A stretch of DNA of 24,935 nucleotides from Multifurca ochricompacta (Eukaryota; Basidiomycota; Agaricomycetes; Russulales; Russulaceae), in NCBI GenBank assembly GCA_022496185.1, contig WTXG01000407.1, positions 1 through 24,935 of the forward strand, read 5' to 3'. Positions 1 through 8,755 of this stretch are shown piece by piece (positions within the stretch are counted from its first letter, which is position 1; every line of letters starts with the position of its first letter). A model generated the notes under the pieces. The model was not told the origin of the DNA. It saw only the letters and a list, made by a program, of their open reading frames with translations, and did not search any database. Made by a program: the position numbers and the translations under genes.

Positions 1-101
1 TACACTCGGCTTCACCCTCTCTCATCCCATCCCTTCTCGACCACTTACCACCACCATTACCTTTGGGTTTTTGTGCTGTTTCGTTGCTTGAGTTGCTTCC
101 A

Positions 102-701
102 ATGTCCAATCACTTTGCTGCTCTTTCTGAGCCCCCTCCCCCACCTCCCCCTTCTCCCACCCAGGTTCTCACCTCAGCCATCACCCAGCTTTACAATGGG
201 ATGGTTGAGGCTGAGGCTTCCTTCCCTGGAGACAATGATGCTTATGTTGCCACCCTCCATGACCACCTCCACACCTTCCTCAACTTTACCCCCATTCCAG
301 GGGCCCCCTCTCTCATCCACTCCTATGCACAGCATGCCCCAGCCTTTGTGGATGCCTTCCATGCTGCTTTTCCTACTCCCACTGCCTCTTTTAGCAAGGT
401 CCTACATGAAGACTTGTTCCTCATGGTACAGGATATCCAATCTCTTAACAAGAAGATTGATGCAATTTCTGCTGGTGCCCAGCCAGTGCCCCCCCCTCCT
501 GCTGTGCCTCCTCCTGCTTCTGCCCCAGGCCCTTCCAAAACAGGTAAGGCCCCAGCCCAGGCCCCTCCAGCTCCACCTGCCCAGGCCCCAGCCCAGGTCG
601 CCCCAGCCAAGGCCCCCAAAGCCAAGGCCAAGCCCTCTGCCCTGGCCCCTTCCCCTGCACCCCCTCCTGCCCCCACTACCCCTGCTGCCCCTGCCCCCTA
701 G
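102..701 (+). CDS. Pro/Ala-rich hypothetical protein, possibly gag-like
   Basis: An uninterrupted 199-codon frame from the ATG at 102 to TAG at 699-701; upstream in-frame starts are non-ATG. The N-terminal residues (MSNHFAALS, then a seven-proline run) lead into a compact, probably helical segment of about 110 residues (roughly residues 20-130) ending in a short charged helix (SLNKKIDAIS). The last 65 residues are low-complexity Pro/Ala with Lys, so basic and probably disordered. No signal peptide, membrane segment, zinc knuckle or catalytic motif is visible. This make-up resembles first ORFs (gag-like) of fungal retroelements, but no reverse transcriptase follows within the window, so that is inference. 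It could also be a host gene or a retroelement fragment. The coding strand is strongly C-rich. Confidence 0.4.
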   Translation: MSNHFAALSEPPPPPPPSPTQVLTSAITQLYNGMVEAEASFPGDNDAYVATLHDHLHTFLNFTPIPGAPSLIHSYAQHAPAFVDAFHAAFPTPTASFSKVLHEDLFLMVQDIQSLNKKIDAISAGAQPVPPPPAVPPPASAPGPSKTGKAPAQAPPAPPAQAPAQVAPAKAPKAKAKPSALAPSPAPPPAPTTPAAPAP

Positions 702-758
702 TGATTGTCAAGGGTTTTCATACCCGTGCAGGTAAGTGCCATGGGTTTTGCTGGGTAC

Positions 759-800
759 GGGTATGGGTATATGGCTCCCAACCTGTGGAAACCCATACCC
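759..800. repeat. Inverted repeat in GGGTAYGGGTAT-rich spacer
   Basis: GGGTATGGGT at 759-768 is the exact reverse complement of ACCCATACCC at 791-800, giving a 10 bp stem with a 22 nt loop. The whole stretch 710-830 repeats variants of GGGTA and TACCC. A consensus splice donor (CAGGTAAGT, 729-737) lies just after the stop of the preceding ORF, but no partner exon is evident. Confidence 0.4.
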
Positions 801-840
801 ATGTGGTGGGTTTGGCAGGTATAGGCACCAATTATCCATT

Positions 841-1268
841 GACAAGATCAGTAGAATTTCCAAGATAAAACACATCTGCAGCCACAAAAATACAAGATCT
901 CATCTGATGTATGCTACAGGGTGGTGTTAAATATGTTCTAGTATTATCCTACAAAATATCAAAGCAGATCAACAGTGCGATGTAAAATAAAACTGTTATC
1001 AGTGATCTACATTCTTGAAAATCATGATGCATCTGTTTTATTAATGTGCGACCAATTCTGCCAGTCTGGCACTATCTAAAATACACTCTAGACTAATATA
1101 GACTATTCTATAATCTAATTATCAAATTACTTTATTGAAACAAGGCCCGCGTGTATCTACAAGCTGCATGGGGCAGCAACTACATTGCATTGCATGGTGG
1201 TCTGACCTCCTTCCTATTAAGGAAGGTTGACTTAAATGCACAGAATTGTGCATCCAGGGACCAGGACA
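841..1268 (-). repeat. Old truncated LTR of the Ty3/Gypsy family
   Basis: It aligns, in the same orientation, with the LTR at 1392-2120 from its first GACAAGATCAG motif through to the terminal CCAGGACA. The half carrying the CCCGTTACA end is missing. Many differences are C to T or G to A at former CpG sites, and only about four CpGs remain where the intact LTR has more than twenty. It is an old relic, much older than the neighbouring full-length element. Confidence 0.75.
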
Positions 1269-1391
1269 GTCATGCTTGTATGAAATGAAACTAGAATAAT
1301 AAAATAATAATGTAAATAAAAGATCCTTTTAATCTTCTGAACATAAAACAACAATTTTTGAGGAATCTTGAGTAGCCATAAATGAACACGT

Positions 1392-2120
1392 TGTAACGGG
1401 TGCTTCTATCCCGCGCTTGCTATGTAGATTAGATAAGATGTAGAGATCGTGGTAAAACTTAGAGGTGAAAATATCCTAGTCGGAAAGCTGCCCAGAACGT
1501 GGAGATTAATGCACGCGTAAGGCTTGAAGCAGTCAGAGGACTCTGCCTTGCTTATGCAGCAAGAATAGACCTATATTGAACTTTGCTAAGAGCCTACAGC
1601 CCCAAGAGGACAAGATCAGCTGGGCCTGAGTAAATACAAAGATAAACCGCACCTACAGCCCCAAGAGGACAAGATGGGGTCTGCAGGGTGCTACAGGGTG
1701 TCTTTAAATACATTCTAGTACTATCCTACGAAATACCAAAGCCGATCGAGCGTGCGATGTAAATCTAAGTAGTTATCAGTGGCTTACTCTTCTAAGTACC
1801 CTGACACATCTTGTTTACTAACGCGCGATCGTTTCTGCCGGTCTGGCATTATCTAAAATACATACTAGACTACTTTAGATCACTCTATAATCAAATCGTC
1901 AATCTGTATTACTCAAACAATGGCCGCGTGTATCTATCAGTGTCCATTGCTGCATAGGGCAGCGACTACTTCGCATCGCGTGGACCGGGTCAGATCGGTC
2001 CGAACTCCTCCTTATCTTATCTAAGTTAAAGAAGATCGACTCTGCAAGACACGCAATCGCGTGATGCCCTCAGGATGGTTTTCAATCGGTCCGGGATGGC
2101 AAAAATGCGCATCCAGGACA
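1392..2120 (-). repeat. 3' LTR of the Ty3/Gypsy element (729 bp)
   Basis: On the minus strand it starts TGTCCTGGATGC at 2120 and ends CCCGTTACA at 1392. It contains two copies of the CTACAGCCCCAAGAGGACAAG motif (plus-strand sense, near 1594-1616 and 1652-1674), which carry the self-primer sequence. It retains a 44 bp U3 segment that the 5' LTR has lost. Confidence 0.95.
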
Positions 2121-2123
2121 GTA

Positions 2124-2134
2124 CCCCCCTTCTC
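2124..2134 (-). other. Polypurine tract (PPT)
   Basis: Minus-strand GAGAAGGGGGG lies three bases from the 3' LTR, the expected site of the plus-strand DNA primer in LTR retrotransposons. It overlaps the pol stop codon TGA (2133-2135), so the reading frame ends exactly where the PPT begins. Confidence 0.8.
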
Positions 2135-4910
2135 AGGGCGTTGCGTCCTCGCAAGCCTCAGTGAAATAAAGTGGCGATTGCCATGGAGTGGACGTGAAGG
2201 CGAGCGTGGCTATCTTTCGTGGCGCACCAGGGTGTCGAGCGTAAAAGTCTCTGACAGCCTCCTGAGCGAGCTTGAAGTTTCTGGCCAGCTCCCATGAGTC
2301 CTCCCCTTCGCCGTATCCTTTCCACCGCACAAGGAATTTGAGTGTTCGACCAAACAGTTTCGCATCGCGAATATGGTCAACCTCATACTTTTCCTCGCCC
2401 TCGACCAGTACAGGGTCAGGCGGTGGCGGCATAAGTCCATTAACGTCGTTGCCTTTGTAGGGACTAAGGCGATCCACATGGAATACATTGTGGATTCTCA
2501 GCGCTGCCGGGAGTTCCAACCGATAATCAAGATCGCCAATCTTCTCAATAATCTTAAATGGACCCATCTGTTTCGGCCCTAATTTCTGAGAAGGTTGGTG
2601 TATCTTAATGTTCTTGGCTTGGAGCCATACCATATCGCCTGTGCTGAAGCGATAAGATTGGTGGTAACCCGGCCCGGCGATCATGCGTTCTTTGCTAAGT
2701 CGCAGCGCTGCCTCAGCATCTGTCCTGGCAAGACGGAGCTGTTGAAGTCGCTTGTCTAAACTGGGAATGCCTGTAGGGCGCCCAGCTGGAATCGTAAAGT
2801 CCGGCGTGTACCCGTAGAGTAGTTCAAAGGGTGTGTGTCCGGTTGCGGATGTCAATCTCACGTTCAACATGAATTCCGCAGTGGGTAATAGTTTGATCCA
2901 ATCATCCTGACGCTTATCTACGAACATACGCAAATACTGTTCTATTTCTTGGTTTTTGCGTTCTGCCTGTCCGTTAGCTTGAGGATGATACGCTGTGGTC
3001 AAACTACTGTCTATTCCCAGGCGCTTTAAAGCGGCCCGCATCGTCCGTGCTGCAAACTGTGGTCCCCTGTCGCTGACGATGGACTTAGGGATCCCATGCA
3101 GCAGGAAGATCTCGTTATAGTAGATCTGCCCTACGCCATCTGCCGTGATGCCGCTGGTCACAGGGAAGAAGTGGACCTGTTTCGTATAGTGGTCCACTAT
3201 CGTTAAAATTGCGTCTTTCCCTTGTGAAGAAGGAAGCCCAGTGATCAGATCAACGCCAATGATCTGCCAGGGCCCCTCCGGTACTTCGTGCGGCTGTATA
3301 GGCACTGTAGGGTGCTGGTCGATCCTGTAGCGTTGACAGCGATCGCAGCCCTCTACATACTTGGCGATGTATGTGGACATACGCGGCCACCAGTAGTAGC
3401 GTCTGACAAGTTCTATAGTCCCATTTTTACCGGGATGTCCTGCAGTAACCGAATCATGACACTGTTTAATGATATCTTTCCTGAGATCCGGTACATTGGG
3501 TACATAAAGTTTTCCCTTGTAATAAACGAGACCATCTTCCTCCTCCCAATGAGAAACGCCATCAGTAAGAGCGCGTGGAGCGGATCTGGATAGGGATTTC
3601 AACCCCTCTATGACTTCTGCTTCGCGTGCGCCTGCTGCTCTGATGCGATCTGTGAGAGGAGAGCTCTCTGGCTTGTAATGGGTACGTGCGGCCCGGAGAA
3701 ACTGTTCCGGCTTGAGGACTTGTACCTGACGGTTGTCCTCACTGTCATACACGCGATCCGTAGGGAATCGGCTAAGAGCATCAGCTTGCATTGCTGATCC
3801 CTTCTTGTATCTAATCACAAAGTTGAATCTACTGAGGTACAGGGCCCAGCGCGCTTGACGTCGTGTTAAGTCGCGCATGCTAGCCCACCATTCCATATTC
3901 TTGTGATCAGTTACAACCTCAAAGGTAGATAGTCCTTCAAGGAAGTGTCGCCAATCCTCCAGTGCTCGGATCAATGCGAGCATTTCCCGGTTGTAAATCT
4001 CGTAGTTACGTTCCGCGTCCGACATTGCTTCGGATCGGAATGCGACTGGGTGCCATAGCTCGTCGTCGTGTTTCTGCGACAGTATTCCACCGGTAGCGAA
4101 TCCGGAAGCGTCCGTCTCCAAGCGCGTTGGCCTATCGCTATCATAGACTGCTAATATGGGCTTCTCTATGAAGCGTGCCTTCAGCGCTGCGAACGCGTTC
4201 ATCTCCGCATCGCCCCATTGCCATGGGATATTTTTCTTAGTCAGGTCATGTAAGGGACGTGCTATACTAGCAAAGTCCTTAATGAAGCGTCGATAGAAGT
4301 TAGTGAATCCCACGAAGGCGCGAATGTCCTTCAAATTCTGTGGGATCGGCCACTCTCTGACCGCTTGGACCTTGGCAGGGTCCATCCTGACCTCTCCGGG
4401 ACGGATAATCATCCCGAGATACTCCATTTGATCTCTCTCAAATTCGCATTTCTCAGGCTTGAGGAAAAGGTCATACTCTTGGAGACGGCTAAGTACTCTA
4501 CGCACATCTTTCCGATGTTTCTCCAAGTTAGATGAAAATATCAGTATATCATCCATGTATACTGCGACCTCTCCTCTCGCAATCATGTCAGCGAAGACTG
4601 AGTTCATCAACGCCTGGAAGGTGGCAGGACTGTTGGTCAGGCCAAAGTACATAACGCGCGGTTCGTATAATCCACGGTTAGTAGCAAAGGCCGCCTTGTA
4701 TTCGTCCCCTTCCTTAATTCTGACGTTGTGATATCCCCATCTGACATCGAATTTGGTGAAGATCCTAGCATCTTTCAGCCGGTTAATGATGTCCGCAGCA
4801 AGCGGTAGCGGATAACAGTTTTTAATTGTAATTTTGTTAAGAGGACGGTAATCCTGTATAAGTCTTAATTTCCCGTCCTTCTTTTTCAGGAAGAACACGG
4901 GGACGGCCAT
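2133..4910 (-). CDS. Pol: reverse transcriptase, RNase H, integrase, chromodomain
   Basis: 925 codons without interruption from the ATG at 4910; the frame stays open upstream to TAA at 5004-5006, so this ATG is only a convenient start inside a former Gag-Pol polyprotein. RT: residues 1-250 with YMDD at 118-121. RNase H: catalytic D267, E309, D335, D377. Integrase: HHCC zinc finger H485, H492, C522, C525, then D554, D614, E650 with the canonical 35-residue D-to-E spacing. A GPF module (783-785) follows, then a chromodomain (about 841-890) with the aromatic cage residues Y842, W863 and W873 that in other chromoviruses bind methylated histone H3. All catalytic residues are present. The protein copies element RNA to cDNA and inserts it, probably directed to heterochromatin by the chromodomain. 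The upstream protease linker is frameshifted, so expression from this copy is doubtful. Confidence 0.95.
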   Translation of the reverse strand: MAVPVFFLKKKDGKLRLIQDYRPLNKITIKNCYPLPLAADIINRLKDARIFTKFDVRWGYHNVRIKEGDEYKAAFATNRGLYEPRVMYFGLTNSPATFQALMNSVFADMIARGEVAVYMDDILIFSSNLEKHRKDVRRVLSRLQEYDLFLKPEKCEFERDQMEYLGMIIRPGEVRMDPAKVQAVREWPIPQNLKDIRAFVGFTNFYRRFIKDFASIARPLHDLTKKNIPWQWGDAEMNAFAALKARFIEKPILAVYDSDRPTRLETDASGFATGGILSQKHDDELWHPVAFRSEAMSDAERNYEIYNREMLALIRALEDWRHFLEGLSTFEVVTDHKNMEWWASMRDLTRRQARWALYLSRFNFVIRYKKGSAMQADALSRFPTDRVYDSEDNRQVQVLKPEQFLRAARTHYKPESSPLTDRIRAAGAREAEVIEGLKSLSRSAPRALTDGVSHWEEEDGLVYYKGKLYVPNVPDLRKDIIKQCHDSVTAGHPGKNGTIELVRRYYWWPRMSTYIAKYVEGCDRCQRYRIDQHPTVPIQPHEVPEGPWQIIGVDLITGLPSSQGKDAILTIVDHYTKQVHFFPVTSGITADGVGQIYYNEIFLLHGIPKSIVSDRGPQFAARTMRAALKRLGIDSSLTTAYHPQANGQAERKNQEIEQYLRMFVDKRQDDWIKLLPTAEFMLNVRLTSATGHTPFELLYGYTPDFTIPAGRPTGIPSLDKRLQQLRLARTDAEAALRLSKERMIAGPGYHQSYRFSTGDMVWLQAKNIKIHQPSQKLGPKQMGPFKIIEKIGDLDYRLELPAALRIHNVFHVDRLSPYKGNDVNGLMPPPPDPVLVEGEEKYEVDHIRDAKLFGRTLKFLVRWKGYGEGEDSWELARNFKLAQEAVRDFYARHPGAPRKIATLAFTSTPWQSPLYFTEACEDATP

Positions 4911-5003
4911 CGGTGACTTAGATGGTACAATGTATCCCTTTCGTAAGTGTTCGTCAATAAATTTGTCTAGCTCCGCTTGCTCGTTCGTGCATGGGGTAGA
5001 TTC

Positions 5004-5700
5004 TTAGTCTTCCAGTGCGTCTTAGTGCCTGGTTCTAAATCTATTTCATGATCCATGGTTTGATGCTGAGGGAGTCCTCTGTGATTCCTCCTCGGAGAAA
5101 ACTTTCGCGAAGTCCCGGTACTGCGAGGGTACCATCTCCTCAAAAGATCTACTGCCCTTTTCAGGTTCTCACGCTCGGCTATTTGCTGTGAATATGTATA
5201 GCCGGCTAGGCACCAGACTGATCGGACAGCGTCTCCAGGACTCCGGTTTCGACACAGTGATCGGCGCTCCATACGGCTAGCCGATATGCGTTCGACAGAT
5301 CCGATCTCCTCAGCGATCCCGCTCTCGGAGTCGATCATCAGTTCACCCTTGCTCCCAGTCGAATGCTTGGTTGTTACGTCGCAGCAAGGAAGCCCCAATA
5401 TAATTTTCTCTGGTCCTAAGTCTGTGACCAGGAAACGGTGGCTCTCCTCCCGTTGGCCTATTATAATCGCTAGCGATACATAATGCGTGATATCCCTGCT
5501 CGATTATGCGTCCATCAATATTATGAATTTTTATGGGGTGATCGAGTGGGATTTGAAGCATCTTCCGGTGCTGGAGCGAATTTCTCGTCCAGGAACAGTG
5601 CAGTAGCCCCTGAATCTACCATAGCTGCTGTCATGTATAGGTGGTTTCTTCCTGCAATGTAACGTAATATGAAAATGCTGAGTATCGTGCTTCGTCTCAG
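5004..5700 (-). pseudogene. Frameshifted retropepsin and linker to RT
   Basis: The aspartic protease motif V-D-S-G-A-T, with its catalytic Asp at about 5614-5616, is readable on the minus strand, but in a different frame from the gag zinc knuckle just upstream. Further frame changes fall near 5460, 5380, 5130 and 4990: successive pieces of the usual protease flap, the GLPW-type region and the pre-RT linker appear in three frames. In related elements this is one continuous polyprotein that cleaves Gag from Pol. As written the domain cannot be translated whole. Confidence 0.8.
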
Positions 5701-7390
5701 GTAAAATACATGCAGTTATCTTATCTAAGTAATCAGCCTCATCAATGAAAACGTTTTTAATTTTCTGCGAGACCGAATCTGATGTGATTACACAACTATT
5801 TACACTATCTACAGAGGCCGTTTCACAGACAGTTGTATCAGTAACTCCTTGAATGCTCGTAAATACATTGGAATCAGAATCAATAAACACACTATTTACA
5901 CATGCTGTCTCAGTCGCAGCTGGAACTGAGACAGTTTCTAAAAAGACGCCTTCCAATGCCTCCATTTCTTTCCGTAGTGATTCTACCTGCGCCTTCAAAT
6001 CAGCTTTCTCCTTTTGAATGGCTGAGGTGTCTGACGGCGCCGAGACACTCGTACTTGAACTTGCCGCCGCTTCTGTGCTGGCAGCAACTTTTGCTTTTTT
6101 GGGTTTACCCGACCACTTATCATAACAAACATTAGCTCGGTGTCCTGTCTTCCCACAATAATTGCAAATCTCGCGCTCGTGATTTCCCTGCTTATACTCG
6201 TGAGCGGTGGTCCCACAACCCTTGCATTTACCTTTGAGATCAGTCAGCATGTACTGGCGCAGCGTCTTAGTACCAGCCCCTGACTGAGTCTTCGAAGCGT
6301 CGACCTCCATAGCATTGGGATCGCGCGTAGTCTGAGTTTGGGTTTGTGTGGTAATCACCCCTCTTTTCTCTGCATCGCGTTGTCTCTGTCGCACGTCGAT
6401 TTTATTTGCGGCGGTGACGAGCTCTTCTAGCGTCGCAGGAGTAGTCGGCATGAGGGCCAAGATGTCCTTGATCTTATCTGTCAACCCGTCATAGAATCGA
6501 GTCTTCAGATCGGTCGCAGACCAGCCAGTTTGAGCTGAGTGCTCATCAAAGCGAGCCTTGTACTCAGCAACCGAATTCTTGCCCTGTCTGAGTTTCTTCA
6601 ACGCTTCTTGCGCAGCCTCCCCTATATCGTAAGGAATAAATCGCTCTGTGAATGTCTTTTCAAAATTATCCCATCTTTGGTTAAAGGGGATCCTCCCGGC
6701 CTTCAATTCTTCCAAATGCGGCAGAGCCCAAGTCCGGGCGTCTCCGGCTAGAAGATTGAGACGGATAAGATCCAATCAGAGTCTCTCCTAATCCACTTTT
6801 GGGTTTGCACGTTGTAATCATTAGACTGTTCTTCTGTGCGCAAGCCCAATTGTGGTAAGCTGCCAGAAAATGGCGCGCGTCCGCTGAGTCCCCTTGCCAT
6901 CCCAAGACGCAGGGCGCGCTACTGTAGAATCCTTCCCAGTAGCAAGGGTGTGCTGAGGTGGAGATGCCGAAGCTTGTGCCTGGTGCTGCGTCAGCGTTTG
7001 CACATCTCGGCCAAATCCCTAACAGTGACCGCCATGTCGTGGAGCGCTCGGTTAACATCATCGCGGGAGAGGGTAGAGGCGGAAGTGGATGCGGTGGGTG
7101 CGGACATTTCTGGACTTTGAATTTGTGGAGTAGGGGCGGAAATACTAGAACTTTCTGGGACAGGAGTAGTCGATTCAGGAGTAGTCTGACTAGGAAGTGG
7201 CTCGTTTGCGGGTGCAAGTACAAGTCCACTGACTGTAGCTGTCCTGGGTCGTCGATCTAACTGTCTAGTTGTCTGTCTACCTCTACGTTGAGTCTCAGGA
7301 GAGTGAAGAAATGGGAGAGGGAGAGCGTGAGGATGCTCGAGAAGCTGAAGCAATGCGCGATCGCGCGCGTGAGCGTGAAACGAATACGGT
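5701..7390 (-). pseudogene. Frameshifted gag (capsid and zinc knuckle)
   Basis: The capsid-like core (WDNFEKTF, helical, then DPNAMEVDAS) and a CCHC knuckle C-x2-C-x4-H-x4-C at 6125-6166 are in one 1.1 kb open frame ending near 5675, followed by a short coiled coil (AIQKEKADLKAQVESLR, about 5945-6010). Upstream, the N-terminal Ser/Pro-rich part (6991-7353) and the DSADARHFLAAYHNW segment sit in other frames: breaks fall near 7003, 6903, 6840 and 6775. No ATG opens the N-terminal frame, so the start has been lost or lies in an altered part. Gag forms the particle and packages RNA in such elements. Confidence 0.85.
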
Positions 7391-8000
7391 CGGTATGTGT
7401 GTGGGGGTGGACTTCTCTCCTAGAAGCCAGTCCGAAAAATCTGGGGGACTAACAGCAAAGATACAAGTGCCGCGCAACGCTAAGCACAGGAGGAAAGGGT
7501 AGATCGATCAAGCTGGCCAATAGATCTCGGATTCAAAGATCCGGACCCGATGCAGCGGCGATGACGATCGTACCAAGAAAATGAAATGAGAAAAGTAGCG
7601 TTGCCCAAGGCTGTCTGGCTCAGTCTTCTCGACCTGTTGCCTGCCTCTTCACTCAGGGGACACGAGCCCAAGAGCTTCCTAAAATGGTTCAGTTCGGCCT
7701 CCTCTCTGTGCCTGTCACCGCTCTCGCGGGGCCCCCTTTGTCTGACCGGGTTTTACACTCCTTGGTAGAAGATCCCGCACCAGTGATCAGGATGCACGCG
7801 ATCCCGCGATAACACCCCTTAATGACCAAGCAACCTCTGTCACCGCTACTCGGGCTTCAGAGATCACCACGCAGGCTATGAATTATTGGCTTGACACAGT
7901 AAGCACCTCACCGGCACCACCCCAGGGGGTCACTACTCTAAGACTGTCTGGCTGTTAGTGAGCGCGTCGGCCCTGTCGTGAGGGAGAACGCGAATTGAGG
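7391..8000 (-). other. Element leader between gag and primer site
   Basis: About 600 bases of untranslated leader without a convincing reading frame. It would carry the packaging signal of the element RNA; no specific structure could be assigned by eye. Confidence 0.5.
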
Positions 8001-8010
8001 ATCTTGTCCT
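8001..8010 (-). promoter_or_regulatory. Primer binding site, Tf1-like self-priming
   Basis: Two bases inside the 5' LTR the minus strand reads AGGACAAGAT. Its exact complement ATCTTGTCCT occurs twice in each LTR, at 8294-8285 and 8235-8226 in the 5' LTR. A tRNA primer site would begin with TGG, the complement of a tRNA CCA end; this one does not. The layout matches Tf1-type elements, where the transcript's own 5' end anneals to the PBS and primes reverse transcription. Confidence 0.7.
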
Positions 8011-8012
8011 AA

Positions 8013-8694
8013 TGTAACGGGTGCTTCTATCCCGCGCTTGCTATGTAGATTAGATAAGATGTAGAGATCGTGGTAACTCAGAGGTGAAAATATCCTAGTC
8101 GGAAAGCTGCCCAGAACGCGGAGATTAATGCACGCGTAAGGCTTGAAGCAGTCAGAGGACTCTGCCTTGCTTATGCAGCAAGAATAGACCTATATTGAAC
8201 TTTGCTAAGAGCCTACAGCCCCAAGAGGACAAGATTAGCTGGGCCTGAGTAAATACAAAGATAAACCGCACCTACAGCCCCAAGAGGACAAGATGGGGTC
8301 TGCAGCGTGCTACAGGGTGTCTTTAAATACATTCTAGTACTATCCTACGAAATACCAAAGCCGATCGAGCGTGCGATGTAAAATCTTGTTTACTAACGCG
8401 CGATCGTTTCTGCCGGTCTGGCATTATCTAAAATACATACTAGACTACTTTAGATCACTCTATAATCAAATCGTCAATCTGTATTACTCAAACAATGGCC
8501 GCGTGTATCTATCAGTGTCCATTGCTGCATAGGGCAGCGACTACTTCGCATCGCGTGGACCGGGTCAGATCGGTCCGAACTCCTCCTTATCTTATCTAAG
8601 TTAAAGAAGATCGACTCTGCAAGACACGCAATCGCGTGATGCCCTCAGGATGGTTTTCAATCGGTCCGGGATGGCAAAATGCGCATCCAGGACA
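8013..8694 (-). repeat. 5' LTR of the Ty3/Gypsy element (682 bp)
   Basis: Nearly identical to 1392-2120 apart from a 44 bp deletion between two ATCT motifs (junction near 8383-8387), which removes part of U3 about 55 bp upstream of the TATA box. The solo LTR at 11625-12343 retains the segment, so the deletion is derived in this copy. Confidence 0.95.
8285..8329 (-). promoter_or_regulatory. LTR core promoter: TATA box and predicted 5' end
   Basis: Minus-strand TATTTAAA (8329-8322) starts 35 bases upstream of ATCTTGTCCT (8294-8285). That spacing is right for a TATA-directed start at the sequence complementary to the primer binding site. A second copy of ATCTTGTCCT lies 59 bases further downstream (8235-8226). 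Start site not demonstrated. Confidence 0.6.
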
Positions 8695-8755
8695 CTGGGC
8701 CCTGATTGTAACATCTTTGGGCCTTCTTGTTTTTCCTATCTCACTTTCAACAGTG

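Larger units (their letters stand above)
1392..8694 (-). mobile_element. Ty3/Gypsy chromovirus-type LTR retrotransposon
   Basis: Two direct LTRs (8013-8694 as 5' LTR, 1392-2120 as 3' LTR when read on the minus strand) enclose gag, protease, RT, RNase H, integrase and a C-terminal chromodomain in Ty3/Gypsy order. LTR ends TGTCCTGG..CCGTTACA agree with the solo LTR at 11625-12343, whose target duplication fixes the boundaries. The LTRs differ by about four substitutions in 682 aligned bases plus indels of 44, 2 and 1 bases. No 5 bp target duplication flanks it: CACGT (1387-1391) against CTGGG (8695-8699). The RT-to-chromodomain frame is intact but gag and protease contain about nine frameshifts, so this copy cannot make a full polyprotein as written. 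Confidence 0.95.

Noticed and set aside
73..735. 220-codon Leu/Pro-rich plus-strand frame and long minus-strand frames at 323-676 and 445-660
   Set aside because: They overlap the 102-701 ORF in other frames; their Leu/Pro or Gly/Ala runs are a by-product of the C-rich coding sequence.
732..737. GTAAGT splice donor after the Pro/Ala-rich ORF
   Set aside because: It follows the stop codon and no downstream coding exon is evident.
2133..2600. Short plus-strand ORFs opposite pol (2061-2297, 2272-2460, 2373-2582)
   Set aside because: They are antisense shadows of the intact pol frame.
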